Below, one piece after another: positions 16,633 through 24,532 of a stretch of 32,351 bases of DNA. The stretch's first letter is position 1. Every line of letters begins with the position of its first letter. Origin of the DNA: an uncultured Eubacteriales bacterium (GTDB taxonomy: Bacteria > Bacillota > Clostridia > Monoglobales > Monoglobaceae); contig CAJKEB010000018.1 in assembly GCA_905198865.1 (NCBI GenBank), positions 1 through 32,351 of the forward strand, in the 5' to 3' direction. Below the pieces are notes generated by a model that saw nothing but the letters and a program-made list of their open reading frames with translations, made no database searches and was not told where the DNA came from. The position numbers and the translations under genes were made by a program.

Positions 16633-19286
16633 AATTTCCTTATCAAGCATGTCAGCTCTGTGACGATAAGTACCGAAAATGCAAGAATAATTATTTTAAG
16701 CCACATCATAAGCGGCAGAGGCACAGTACCGAAAAACATACCGCCAAACTGAGTGATTATGACCTGCAAAGCGAATGTCAGACCGAAAACGCCGAGCATC
16801 AGCTTGTTTGAAATCAGGTTTTTCATTATGCTCGAATTGCCAAGCTCACGGCAGCCGAAAGCGTTAAACAGCTGGAATACTACAAACAGCGTGAACAGGA
16901 TAGTTGGCTGCTGTCCGGGCGTTCCGCCGAGGAAGTTTACTGTGCTTTGCAGCATGAAAACAACAGCAATGAACAGACCGTTAATCCCTATTCGCATTAA
17001 CATCTCTTTAGATACAATACTTTCATTTCTGCGTGTCGGTCTGCGCTTCATGAGATTGGCCCGTATCGGCTCAAGACCAAGAGTCAATGCAGGCGGTCCG
17101 TCCATTATTATGTTAATCCAGAGAAGCTGTAGAGTGGTGAACGGAGCGGCAAGTCCGGCAATAATCGAACACAGTATGACCAGAACAGACGAGAGGTTAA
17201 CTGTAAGCTGAAACTGTATAAACCTCTGAAAGTTCTCATAAATACCTCTGCCCCACTTAACAGATTTAACAATCGTCGAGAATGAATCGTCAAGCAGAAC
17301 AATGTCGCTTGCTTCCTTTGACACCTCTGTACCCGAAATTCCCATTGCAATTCCCACATCGGCGTTCTTTATAGCCGGCGCGTCATTTATTCCGTCGCCG
17401 GTTACGGCAACTACATTTCCCATTTTCCTGAGAGCGTTTACAACACGCATTTTTATTGCCGGTGTACTGCGGGCAATAACCCGTATTTTGGGCAGTTCAG
17501 AAATCAATTCTTTTTCGGACAGAGCGTCAATATAATTCGCTTCGACCGCAATGTGATTATCGTCAATTATTTTTAAGTCGTTTGCAATGGCTTTTGCAGT
17601 AACAAGATTATCTCCGGTGAGCATTTTAAGTTCAATCCCGGCTGTTCGGCAGTCATTGACAGCGTCAAACACATCGCTTCTGAGCGGGTCGGTTATTGCC
17701 GCAAATCCGTCAAACTCCATGTCACGTTCAATACTTTCTCTTTCGTCCTCAAAATTCGATATTCCATTGACGCTCTTGTGCGCAAATGCTATAACGCGAC
17801 AAGCCTTTTCCTGAAAGCTGATAACCCGATCATTGATTTCCTGCCTGAGCGATTCGGGCATCAGACACATTGAAAGTATCTTTTCGGGGCTGCCCTTTGA
17901 ATATGCTGTGATTTCGCTGTCGCCTGACGTTATGGTTGTCATGTTTTTGGTTTCTGACGAGAATGGGAAGGAGTAAAGTATATTTGTATTCTCTCTGATA
18001 TGTCTGTAATCAAATTCCGACTTATGAGCCGATGTTAGCAGGGCGCACTCGGTCGGATTGCCGATGAAATCTGCGCCGTTTTCAAAGTTCACGTCCGCTG
18101 TGCTGTTGACGCAGATGTTTTTGATAAGATGTTCATCTGTAATTTCGCTTGGTTCTGTTATTTCGCCCTGGTTATATATGCCGATTACTGTCATCTTGTT
18201 CTCAGTCAGGGTTCCGGTCTTATCTGAGCAGATTACGTTTATACAGCCGGCAGTCTCGCATGCAATCATCTTTTTAACCAAAGCGTTCTGCTTAGACATT
18301 TTTATAACATTAATCGCCAGAGAAACCGCCATAATCGTGGGCAGTCCTTCGGGAACAGCGGCAACGATAAGAATAATGCTCGTGATAAAGGCTTCTGCAA
18401 CAGTATCAAGGCTTGCTGTCCCCTGCGAAATTTGCATGATAAGCTGAATTATAAATACTATAGCGGCGATTATTGCACCAATTAACGCAACGCACTTTCC
18501 GAGCTTTGCCATTTTCTCCTGGAGCGGAGTTGAACTGTTATTATCACCCGAAAGTTCACACGCAATTTTGCCGAACTCCGTGTTGTCACCAACACCGGTT
18601 ACTACTGCCCTGCCGCTTCCGCCGGTTATAAAACAGCCGGAATACAGCATGTTTATGCGTTCCGCTACGGGAGTTTTTATGTCACTGAGCATTGCTTCGG
18701 AACTCTTTTGCACAGCCATGCTCTCGCCTGTGAGAGCTGACTCGTCTGCCGTCAGTGAGGCAGAGCATATAAGTCTGGCGTCGGCAGGCAGCTTATTACC
18801 CGTCTCTATACAAAGAATATCACCCACTACAACTTCATGCTGCGGAATCAGTTGGCTTTTACCCTCACGGATAACGCGGATATGCGTATCCTCTGTGATT
18901 TTATTTAAGGCTTCAAACGCTTTTGCGCTTCTTCCCTCCATAACCAGCGTAATGATAACCGACAGAAGTATAGCGGCAAATATTCCGGCACATTCAAGAA
19001 AGTCAGCGTGACCGCCAGTTAGACCTTTTACAATATTCACGCCGAGGGTAATAAGTCCTGCTGCAATCAGCATGATAACCATAGGCTCGGCGCAGCCCTT
19101 CAGAAATCTCACAATAAGTGAGTCAGACTTCTTCCGCGTAAAGGAGTTTTCGCCGTAAGTTCTGCGGTTTTCAAGAACCTGATTTTCGCTCAGACCGACA
19201 TCGGCTGACACGCCGAGTTCTTCAAGAATTTGATCGCAGGTTTTGGTGTAAGGGCTCAGGTTTTTGATTTTTTCATTCATTGCCAT
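16623..19286 (-). CDS. P-type cation ATPase, Ca2+/Mn2+ (PacL/YloB-like)
   Basis: An 887-aa P2-type ATPase that exports Ca2+ or a similar divalent cation using ATP. Domains in order: cation-ATPase N domain (about 10-75), helices 1-2, actuator domain with TGES, helices 3-4 with the PEGLP cation motif, phosphorylation site CSDKTGTLTENKM with Asp355, nucleotide-binding domain, LTGDN and TGDGINDAPA hinge motifs, and a C-terminal set of six helices. All catalytic motifs are intact. ATG 19286 follows AGGAGG by 9 nt. A roughly 630-nt leader with a perfect promoter, a riboswitch-like fold and tandem terminators precedes it. If the fold is yybP-ykoY, Mn2+ efflux is the likely job. Confidence 0.93.
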   Translation of the reverse strand: MAMNEKIKNLSPYTKTCDQILEELGVSADVGLSENQVLENRRTYGENSFTRKKSDSLIVRFLKGCAEPMVIMLIAAGLITLGVNIVKGLTGGHADFLECAGIFAAILLSVIITLVMEGRSAKAFEALNKITEDTHIRVIREGKSQLIPQHEVVVGDILCIETGNKLPADARLICSASLTADESALTGESMAVQKSSEAMLSDIKTPVAERINMLYSGCFITGGSGRAVVTGVGDNTEFGKIACELSGDNNSSTPLQEKMAKLGKCVALIGAIIAAIVFIIQLIMQISQGTASLDTVAEAFITSIILIVAAVPEGLPTIMAVSLAINVIKMSKQNALVKKMIACETAGCINVICSDKTGTLTENKMTVIGIYNQGEITEPSEITDEHLIKNICVNSTADVNFENGADFIGNPTECALLTSAHKSEFDYRHIRENTNILYSFPFSSETKNMTTITSGDSEITAYSKGSPEKILSMCLMPESLRQEINDRVISFQEKACRVIAFAHKSVNGISNFEDERESIERDMEFDGFAAITDPLRSDVFDAVNDCRTAGIELKMLTGDNLVTAKAIANDLKIIDDNHIAVEANYIDALSEKELISELPKIRVIARSTPAIKMRVVNALRKMGNVVAVTGDGINDAPAIKNADVGIAMGISGTEVSKEASDIVLLDDSFSTIVKSVKWGRGIYENFQRFIQFQLTVNLSSVLVILCSIIAGLAAPFTTLQLLWINIIMDGPPALTLGLEPIRANLMKRRPTRRNESIVSKEMLMRIGINGLFIAVVFMLQSTVNFLGGTPGQQPTILFTLFVVFQLFNAFGCRELGNSSIMKNLISNKLMLGVFGLTFALQVIITQFGGMFFGTVPLPLMMWLKIIILAFSVLIVTELTCLIRKFYL

Positions 19287-19330
19287 TCAGTCATTCCTCC
19301 TGATATTATAGATATTTTTGCTGTACAATG

Positions 19331-19373
19331 AAAAAGACCCGGGTATTGCTCTCTTTAGAGCCTTACCTGAGTC
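19331..19373 (-). terminator. Second leader terminator of the P-type ATPase gene
   Basis: An imperfect long hairpin (19336-19373) with a 5-bp GCTCT/AGAGC tip and a lower stem through GGTA/TACC to GAC/GTC. On the minus strand it is followed by TTTTT (19335-19331). It lies about 45 nt before the ATPase start, the usual place for a regulated terminator. Confidence 0.65.
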
Positions 19374-19421
19374 AAAAAAATCAAAAAACTCATATAAAGC
19401 CTAAATCAGCATTACATGAGT
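19372..19421 (-). terminator. First leader terminator of the P-type ATPase gene
   Basis: A 10-bp stem with one G-U pair (19421-19412 with 19397-19388 in transcript order), a 14-nt loop and then TTTTTTGATTTTTTTG on the minus strand. Immediately followed by the second terminator. Confidence 0.7.
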
Positions 19422-19443
19422 CTCGTCATTTAAGATAAGCCAG

Positions 19444-19732
19444 CCCTTTTTCGTCGCAAATCCCTGCGTTGTTTCGTTTTTGGCTAAAGCCAAAAAACTC
19501 CACTACTCCGGGTTTGCTCCTCTTCCCGAAAACGCAAGCGTTTTCGGGAGCCCTATTTTGAGCTTTATCGCTCCGTGGATGCTCCTCTTCCCGCAAAGCG
19601 CACGGCTTTGCGGGACCCTTTTTTGAGTTCCACTACTCCGGGTTTGCTCCTCTTCCCGCAAAGCACACGGCTTTGCGGGACCCTTTTTTGAGTTCCACTA
19701 TTCTGGGTTTGCTCCTATTCCCGAAAACGCAC
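19444..19732. repeat. 65-bp tandem hairpin repeat with related 5' block
   Basis: Three full 65-bp units (19496-19560, 19561-19625, 19626-19690) and a truncated fourth (19691-19732), preceded by a block (19444-19496) with hairpin 19477-19485/19488-19496. Each full unit has a perfect 10-11 bp hairpin at the same offset: 19525-19535/19538-19548, 19590-19599/19605-19614 and 19655-19664/19670-19679. Arm sequences switch between CCCGAAAACGC and CCCGCAAAGC with matching changes in the other arm. Units 2 and 3 end in ACCCTTTTTTG, so on the plus strand they look like terminators. 19444-19520 is related to 8510-8586. Confidence 0.8.
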
Positions 19733-19782
19733 ATTGCGCACAACTTAGTAATTTATTGACCTTACTTACTTTGTTGTAAACA

Positions 19783-19917
19783 GGTAGTTCTTGCAAACCA
19801 CATCAAAGATGTGGGTCACAAGCGTTTCCGGGTGATAAAAGTGGGTTGGGCAGTGATTGTTGACTTATCACGTGCTTTGCACGCTGTCTACTCCCTCACG
19901 GGTAATCTTCAATTGTT
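19783..19917 (-). ncRNA. Structured leader RNA, candidate yybP-ykoY (Mn2+) riboswitch
   Basis: Read on the minus strand from a start near 19917: AGGGAGTAG (19896-19888), a CGTGC/GCACG hairpin (19883-19871), a 7-bp helix GTGATAA/TTATCAC (19871-19865 with 19838-19832) enclosing GTCAACA, a 7-bp CCACATC/GATGTGG hairpin (19814-19798), then TTTGCAAGA and ACC (19797-19783). The known yybP-ykoY aptamer has GGGGAGUAG near its 5' end, a GUCAAC-type internal loop, a 3' hairpin and GCNAGACC, and often controls P-type ATPases. I could not draw a convincing closing P1 helix, so the family call is tentative. Confidence 0.45.
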
Positions 19918-19923
19918 AAGCAT

Positions 19924-19952
19924 ATTATAGCAAAATGCGTAAATATTGTCAA
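19924..19952 (-). promoter_or_regulatory. Perfect consensus sigma-A promoter of the ATPase leader
   Basis: On the minus strand: TTGACA (19952-19947), 17-bp spacer, TATAAT (19929-19924), with an extended TGC before the -10 box. It matches consensus at all 12 positions. Transcription starts near 19917, some 630 nt before the ATPase start codon. Confidence 0.85.
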
Positions 19953-20112
19953 GATAATTTTTATACTATTATATGAAATATTTTTATATTGGTGCAATAT
20001 ATCTGCGTTGCTTGAGGGAATAAATTAATAATTTGCAAAGGATTATTGCTGTTGATTTTAAGATAAATAACCGGCGTGTAGTACGCTTTTGTGTTTGGGC
20101 AAATCGTATAAA

Positions 20113-20145
20113 AAAGCGAACTGTTTTAAAAATACAGTTCGCTTT
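20113..20145 (-). terminator. Terminator of ftsH
   Basis: A perfect 12-bp stem (20113-20124 and 20134-20145) with a 9-nt loop; on the minus strand it runs into TTTTTTATACG. It starts 5 nt beyond the ftsH stop codon. Between it and the leader promoter (19953-20112) I see no feature. Confidence 0.88.
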
Positions 20146-20149
20146 AAAT

Positions 20150-22090
20150 TTATTCGTTATTCTTCGGAGCTTCTTTGAATTCTGCGTTTTTATAAGCGCC
20201 GTTATCATTGGACGGTTCTGCACTCACCTCAACAGACTCTGCCGGCTTTTCGGCAGGTGCTTCTGATTCAGATTCAGAACCCGTCTTAAACAGAGCGTCA
20301 AACTCATCGCCTTCAATCTTTTCTTTCTCAAGAAGAAGCTCGGCAACCTTTTTAAGGCTATCCATATTATCAGTCAGAATTTCCTTACATTTGTTATAAC
20401 ACTCGTCGATTATCTTATGAATCTCCTGATCAATAATTGCCGCTGTTTCCTGGCTGTAGTCGGCAGCATGACCGTGCTCCAGACCGAGGAATACCTCGTC
20501 GTTTTGCTCACCGAAGGTTCGTGCGCCCAGTCTTTCGCTCATGCCGTACTTGGTAACCATATTCTTGGCAATCTTTGTTGCACGTTCTATGTCGTTTGAT
20601 GCGCCTGTGCTTATATCGTCAAGCGTAAGGCTCTCCGCTACACGGCCGCCGAGGAGAACAATTATTTCTTCAATCATTTCGGTGCGGCTGTTATAGCTTG
20701 CGTCCTCCTTGGGCAGCGAAAGCGTATATCCGCCCGCTCTGCCGCGGGGAATAATTGAAACCTGATGAACTCTGTCCTGGGTCGGAAGCATTTTTGAAAC
20801 AACTGCATGACCCGCTTCGTGGTATGCGGTAAGCTTTCTCTCTTTCTCAGTGACTTTCTTGCTCTTTTTCTCGGGTCCTGCAACGACTTTCATAATAGAC
20901 TCTTCAAGGTTTCTCATAGAGATGGTTCGCTGATTTGCGCGAGCCGCCGCAAGAGCCGCTTCGTTCACGAGGTTTTCAAGGTCTGCACCGGTAAAGCCGA
21001 TTGTAGTTTTTGCCAGAACGTCAAGCTTAACATCAGACGCAAGCGGTTTGTTCTTTGTGTGAACCTTAAGGATAGCTTCACGGCCGACAACATCCGGAGC
21101 GTCAACCAGAACCTGTCTGTCAAATCTGCCGGGTCTCAAAAGCGCCGGGTCAAGTATATCGGGACGGTTAGTTGCCGCTATGATGATAACGCCGTCGTTT
21201 TCGCCGAAACCGTCCATTTCAACCAAGAGCTGGTTAAGGGTCTGCTCTCTTTCATCATGACCGCCGCCGAGACCTGCACCTCTGTGCCTGCCGACAGCGT
21301 CAATCTCATCAATGAAAATAATACACGGTGCATTTTTCTTTGCATTGTCAAAAAGGTCACGTACACGTGAAGCACCAACGCCGACAAACATCTCTACAAA
21401 ATCCGAACCGGAAATAGAGAAGAACGGAACACCGGCCTCACCGGCAACAGCCTTTGCAAGCAGGGTCTTACCCGTTCCCGGGGGACCTACCAAAAGCACG
21501 CCCTTTGGTATTCTTGCGCCGAGGCGTCTGAACCTTTCGGGAGTTTTAAGGAATTCAACAATTTCTTCAAGCTCTGCCTTTTCCTCTTCCTCGCCGGCAA
21601 CGTCCTCAAATGTCTTTTTGGTTTTGCCCTCCATGGTGAGCTTGGCCTTGCTCTTCCCGAAGTTCATCATGCCTCTGCCTCCGCCGCCGGACTGCTGCAT
21701 GAATACAAACCAGAATACGGCAAACAGAATAATCAGTCCCAAATACGGAAGAAGAGTCAGCCACCACGGCGGACTATACGGAAGCGGAGTCTCAACCTTA
21801 AGGGACCCGTCCTTGATTTGCTTTTCCATTTCTTCGCCCACATCGGCGCGTAGGGTTTCGTAGCTGGGAACCTCAACGGTAACAAGAGCGTCGCTGTTTT
21901 TGTATTTTACTTTGGCAACATCGTCAACTACGCTGATTTCGCTGACTTCATGGTTCTGGATTTTTATAACCAAATCAGAGTACACGCCCTGCTCCTGCTG
22001 AGGCGTAACTCTCGTCATAAAAAATACCATAAGGATAATAACGAGAAGCAGCAGATAGAAGCCGAAGCCTTTTAAATATTTTTTCACCAT
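20150..22090 (-). CDS. ftsH: ATP-dependent zinc metalloprotease FtsH
   Basis: A membrane-anchored AAA+ protease that degrades unstable or misassembled membrane and regulatory proteins. 646 aa: helix 1 (about 10-26), an extracytoplasmic domain, helix 2 (about 111-131), AAA domain with Walker A GPPGTGKT (202-209), Walker B IIFIDE (257-262) and second region of homology (about 308-323), then the M41 protease domain with zinc site HEAGH (424-428). The last 50 residues are acidic and low-complexity (Glu, Ser, Ala, Pro), an extension common but variable in the family. AGGAGG lies 4 nt before the ATG; the following GTG codon would have more usual spacing. Confidence 0.97.
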   Translation of the reverse strand: MVKKYLKGFGFYLLLLVIILMVFFMTRVTPQQEQGVYSDLVIKIQNHEVSEISVVDDVAKVKYKNSDALVTVEVPSYETLRADVGEEMEKQIKDGSLKVETPLPYSPPWWLTLLPYLGLIILFAVFWFVFMQQSGGGGRGMMNFGKSKAKLTMEGKTKKTFEDVAGEEEEKAELEEIVEFLKTPERFRRLGARIPKGVLLVGPPGTGKTLLAKAVAGEAGVPFFSISGSDFVEMFVGVGASRVRDLFDNAKKNAPCIIFIDEIDAVGRHRGAGLGGGHDEREQTLNQLLVEMDGFGENDGVIIIAATNRPDILDPALLRPGRFDRQVLVDAPDVVGREAILKVHTKNKPLASDVKLDVLAKTTIGFTGADLENLVNEAALAAARANQRTISMRNLEESIMKVVAGPEKKSKKVTEKERKLTAYHEAGHAVVSKMLPTQDRVHQVSIIPRGRAGGYTLSLPKEDASYNSRTEMIEEIIVLLGGRVAESLTLDDISTGASNDIERATKIAKNMVTKYGMSERLGARTFGEQNDEVFLGLEHGHAADYSQETAAIIDQEIHKIIDECYNKCKEILTDNMDSLKKVAELLLEKEKIEGDEFDALFKTGSESESEAPAEKPAESVEVSAEPSNDNGAYKNAEFKEAPKNNE

Positions 22091-22165
22091 TTCGCCTCCT
22101 GTAACAAATTCAAGTTATATTCTCAATAATATACTGATTTTGGCATTTTTAATATACAATGATAG

Positions 22166-22194
22166 ATTATACCACAGCAAAAATAAAAATACAA
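22166..22194 (-). promoter_or_regulatory. Predicted ftsH promoter
   Basis: On the minus strand: TTGTAT (22194-22189), 17-bp spacer, TATAAT (22171-22166) with an extended TGG. The leader to the ftsH ATG is about 70 nt. Confidence 0.75.
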
Positions 22195-22230
22195 CCGAAA
22201 TTTGAAGATTTTAACAAAATGTTAAAAAGT

Positions 22231-22489
22231 GTGACTGCGACCGCGATTTTCAATCGCGTATGCTGTAACTATGCGTTTGCACTATGGTAACTAAAGTCAA
22301 TAACATAGCTTAGTTATGTTCATATACAATGTGAGCTGCTCGGTATGTAAAAAGCATTTCACATATCAAATTGTGCTGCGCACAAGGTGGCTGTTCGCCT
22401 AACGTGCTTGCTTACGCAAGCCTGCCGAAGCTCACAAATCCATCTGCACTCAGGTGGATTTGTGACTGCAATCTATGATCGCGTATGCT
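22231..22489. repeat. Hairpin-rich intergenic block bounded by direct repeats
   Basis: The gap 22195-22516 has no credible gene. It carries an imperfect direct repeat, 22231-22264 and 22462-22489; both copies start GTGACTGC and end ATCGCGTATGCT. Between them are several inverted repeats, for example AACATA...TATGTT (about 22303-22321), TTGTGC/GCACAA (about 22370-22385), GCTTGC/GCAAGC (about 22408-22423) and an 11-bp TCACAAATCCA/TGGATTTGTGA pair (about 22433-22466). Probably another intergenic repeat family; function unknown. Confidence 0.55.
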
Positions 22490-22516
22490 CACGGAATATG
22501 AAACCTTATAGCAGCT

Positions 22517-23812
22517 TTAGCAGATTATCAAAACCATATCCGTCTCGCCGTTTGAATTTTTGGGCGGTACTATTGTTTCGCCCGGTTCAGGAGTGAATTC
22601 AGAGACATTTCCGTTGGTCGGGTCGAACCATTTATAAGTCGTCGGAGCAAAGTCAAGCGCCGATAAGCTGAGCTTGAATTCCCTGCCGGTGTAGTTGTAT
22701 ATCAAGGCGTAGTCCTTGCCGGTATAAGCCGTGATTCTGTCATGCTTGACAAAGCCGTCGTTATCTGTAAGCTTATCATTATGACTGCCGTTTGTGTAGT
22801 CAAATCCGGTAATAAGCTCGTACATATGCCCAAGATGTGCTGCGCCGGGAGCGTCCATCTCGTCACGCCAATCCTTGTATGCGTTATATCCGCCCCTTTC
22901 GGGTCCCTTTGAATAAAACTGGAATATCGAGTTGTTGCCGTAGGTATGTCCGCAAGCCCCCTCAAACACGGACCAGTAGGCGTATCGGCGTACATCCTTC
23001 GCCAGCCAGACCGGCTGAGTAAAGTCGTGAAGTCCCTGCGGTATATTTTCATAAGACGGTTCGCCGTCCAGAATGGGCTTTTTCGGCGTACGCGCCGTGT
23101 CGCGTCTGACGTACTTCCAGTTGTCCTCCGCGAAGAAGTCCTCGCTTTCTTTGTTATCGTCCCATTCGCCGAGCGAAGCCTGGTCATAACGTCTGTGACC
23201 TGACTGGAACATATTAAAGTCAAGCCAGCTTTGGTCGTTGAACCAGATTGCAGATGAGGTTCTGCCGAACGGGTGAAATGTGATTAGCTTATCGGGGCAT
23301 AATTCTTTGAGCGTGCTGCCGAGAATGTTCCAGATTTCAAAGCCTACATAGCCTCTTATGTCGCCGCCGAGAATCCAGACTATATTTGAATACTTCCCGA
23401 ACCTTTCGGCGAGAAACTCACCGTATGAGCGGACGTTGTCCTCGGTCAGGTAGCCTTTTTTAACCATTGAACCCCAAACCGGAAGCAAGCCCATGTACAA
23501 GCCGTACTTTTCCGCCATTTGCACTACGGCTTCGGCTTTGTCCCAGTATTCGTGATTTGGATTCAGATGTGAAAAATCCTTGCCGTCTGTAACCGCAATA
23601 TCGGGATTTTCAAAGTTCAGGTTATGTACAAGCACGGCTTGTATAACATTAAAGTGCTTCTTGCTGCGGTTGATAAAGTAATTTTCGATTTCAGTCATAT
23701 TCAGCTTTTGAAGCAAAAGCCATGCCGTGTCGCCGAACCAGAAAAACGGCTTATCCGGTTCGTTGTCTTTTGATACAATGAGGTTTTTGTTGTTGCTTGC
23801 TATTTTCAGCAT
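22517..23812 (-). CDS. Glycoside hydrolase, DUF4038 / GH140 apiosidase-like
   Basis: A 431-aa TIM-barrel glycosidase of the DUF4038/GH140 type, whose characterised members cleave apiose or related linkages of plant pectin (rhamnogalacturonan II). Seen: FFWFGDTAW (24-31), a hallmark of DUF4038; YGLYMGLLPVWG; FGKYSNIVWILGGD; DGEPSYE with Asp249 and Glu251; and a C-terminal all-beta domain (about 345-431) like the small domain accompanying DUF4038 (PF12904-type). No signal peptide, so it probably acts inside the cell on imported oligosaccharides. No transporter or other glycosidase is adjacent. The start is ATG 23812 after GGGAGTG. The exact substrate is uncertain. Confidence 0.85.
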   Translation of the reverse strand: MLKIASNNKNLIVSKDNEPDKPFFWFGDTAWLLLQKLNMTEIENYFINRSKKHFNVIQAVLVHNLNFENPDIAVTDGKDFSHLNPNHEYWDKAEAVVQMAEKYGLYMGLLPVWGSMVKKGYLTEDNVRSYGEFLAERFGKYSNIVWILGGDIRGYVGFEIWNILGSTLKELCPDKLITFHPFGRTSSAIWFNDQSWLDFNMFQSGHRRYDQASLGEWDDNKESEDFFAEDNWKYVRRDTARTPKKPILDGEPSYENIPQGLHDFTQPVWLAKDVRRYAYWSVFEGACGHTYGNNSIFQFYSKGPERGGYNAYKDWRDEMDAPGAAHLGHMYELITGFDYTNGSHNDKLTDNDGFVKHDRITAYTGKDYALIYNYTGREFKLSLSALDFAPTTYKWFDPTNGNVSEFTPEPGETIVPPKNSNGETDMVLIIC

Positions 23813-23861
23813 AATAACACTCCCTGTAAATCTGTTTTTTATATAATTTTATAATATATTA

Positions 23862-23889
23862 AGTATATCATATTTTGGGATAAATACAA
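23862..23889 (-). promoter_or_regulatory. Predicted promoter of the GH140-like gene
   Basis: On the minus strand: TTGTAT (23889-23884), 16-bp spacer, TATACT (23867-23862) with an extended TGA. It lies about 50 nt before the start codon. Confidence 0.55.
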
Positions 23890-23961
23890 TATAATTTGAA
23901 ATTTAAACTCCAAATTATTATCTTACAAATATATTAAAAACGTGGGGAAGCGATGTAATTA

Positions 23962-23990
23962 TTGAAATTTTATAAGTTTTATGATAAAAT
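23962..23990 (+). promoter_or_regulatory. Predicted ruvC promoter
   Basis: TTGAAA (23962-23967), 17-bp spacer, TAAAAT (23985-23990), giving a leader of about 40 nt before the ruvC TTG start. Confidence 0.65.
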
Positions 23991-24034
23991 AGTATACTCA
24001 GTCAGTATTATTTTTTTAGAAGAGAGGCGTAATT

Positions 24035-24532
24035 TTGAGAATTTTGGGAATAGACCCGGGCTATGCGATTGTAGGCTACGGCGTCATTGATTACATAGGC
24101 AATAAGTTTAAGGTCGTTGAATACGGTGCGATAACAACTGATGCCGGAGAAGAAATGAATTCAAGGTTTAAGTCGATACACGATGACTTAGACGACATTA
24201 TCGTGCGTACAAAACCTGAATTTATGGCGATAGAGGAATTGTTTTTCAACAGCAATCAAAAAACGGCAATCAATGTTGCGCAGGCAAGAGGCGTACTGCT
24301 GCTGGCGGCACTTAATCATGACGTAAGGATCTATGAGTATACGCCGCTGCAGGTCAAGCAGGCAGTCGCAGGCTACGGCAGAGCTGACAAACAGCAGGTT
24401 CAGCAGCTTGTCAAAATGCTGCTTAATCTTGAAAAGGTGCCGAAGCCGGACGACACGGCTGACGCGCTCGCCATTGCCGTGTGTCATGCTCATTCGTATA
24501 ACCCCAGAACAGCGGCTATGCTTGGTATGTAG
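24035..24532 (+). CDS. ruvC: Holliday junction resolvase RuvC
   Basis: A homodimeric endonuclease that cuts Holliday junctions during recombination repair, working with the RuvAB branch-migration motor. 165 aa, slightly shorter than the E. coli enzyme. Metal-binding acidic residues are visible: Asp7 (GIDPG), Glu67 (AIEELFF), Asp140 and Asp143 (DDTADALAIA). The basic DNA-contact region GYGRADKQQV (113-122) is intact. The start is TTG 24035, preceded by GAGAGG. ruvA and ruvB are not adjacent; the next gene is convergent, overlapping the ruvC end by 17 nt. Confidence 0.96.
   Translation: MRILGIDPGYAIVGYGVIDYIGNKFKVVEYGAITTDAGEEMNSRFKSIHDDLDDIIVRTKPEFMAIEELFFNSNQKTAINVAQARGVLLLAALNHDVRIYEYTPLQVKQAVAGYGRADKQQVQQLVKMLLNLEKVPKPDDTADALAIAVCHAHSYNPRTAAMLGM

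Noticed and set aside
19496..19732. Regularly spaced repeats suggesting a CRISPR array
   Set aside because: Units are contiguous and nearly identical over the full 65 bp, with no unique spacers, and no cas genes are present.
19783..19917. M-box, cobalamin or TPP riboswitch as identity of the leader
   Set aside because: I could not find the conserved cores expected of those classes; the 5' GGGAGTAG and 3' GCAAGA signals fit yybP-ykoY better.
19984..20266. Short open frames on both strands downstream of ftsH
   Set aside because: They overlap the ftsH terminator and 3' end, are basic and repetitive, and lack binding sites.
20807..21863. Plus-strand open frames of 187 and 183 codons inside ftsH
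   Set aside because: Antisense shadows of the AAA domain; low-complexity Ser/Pro-rich translations without homology signals.
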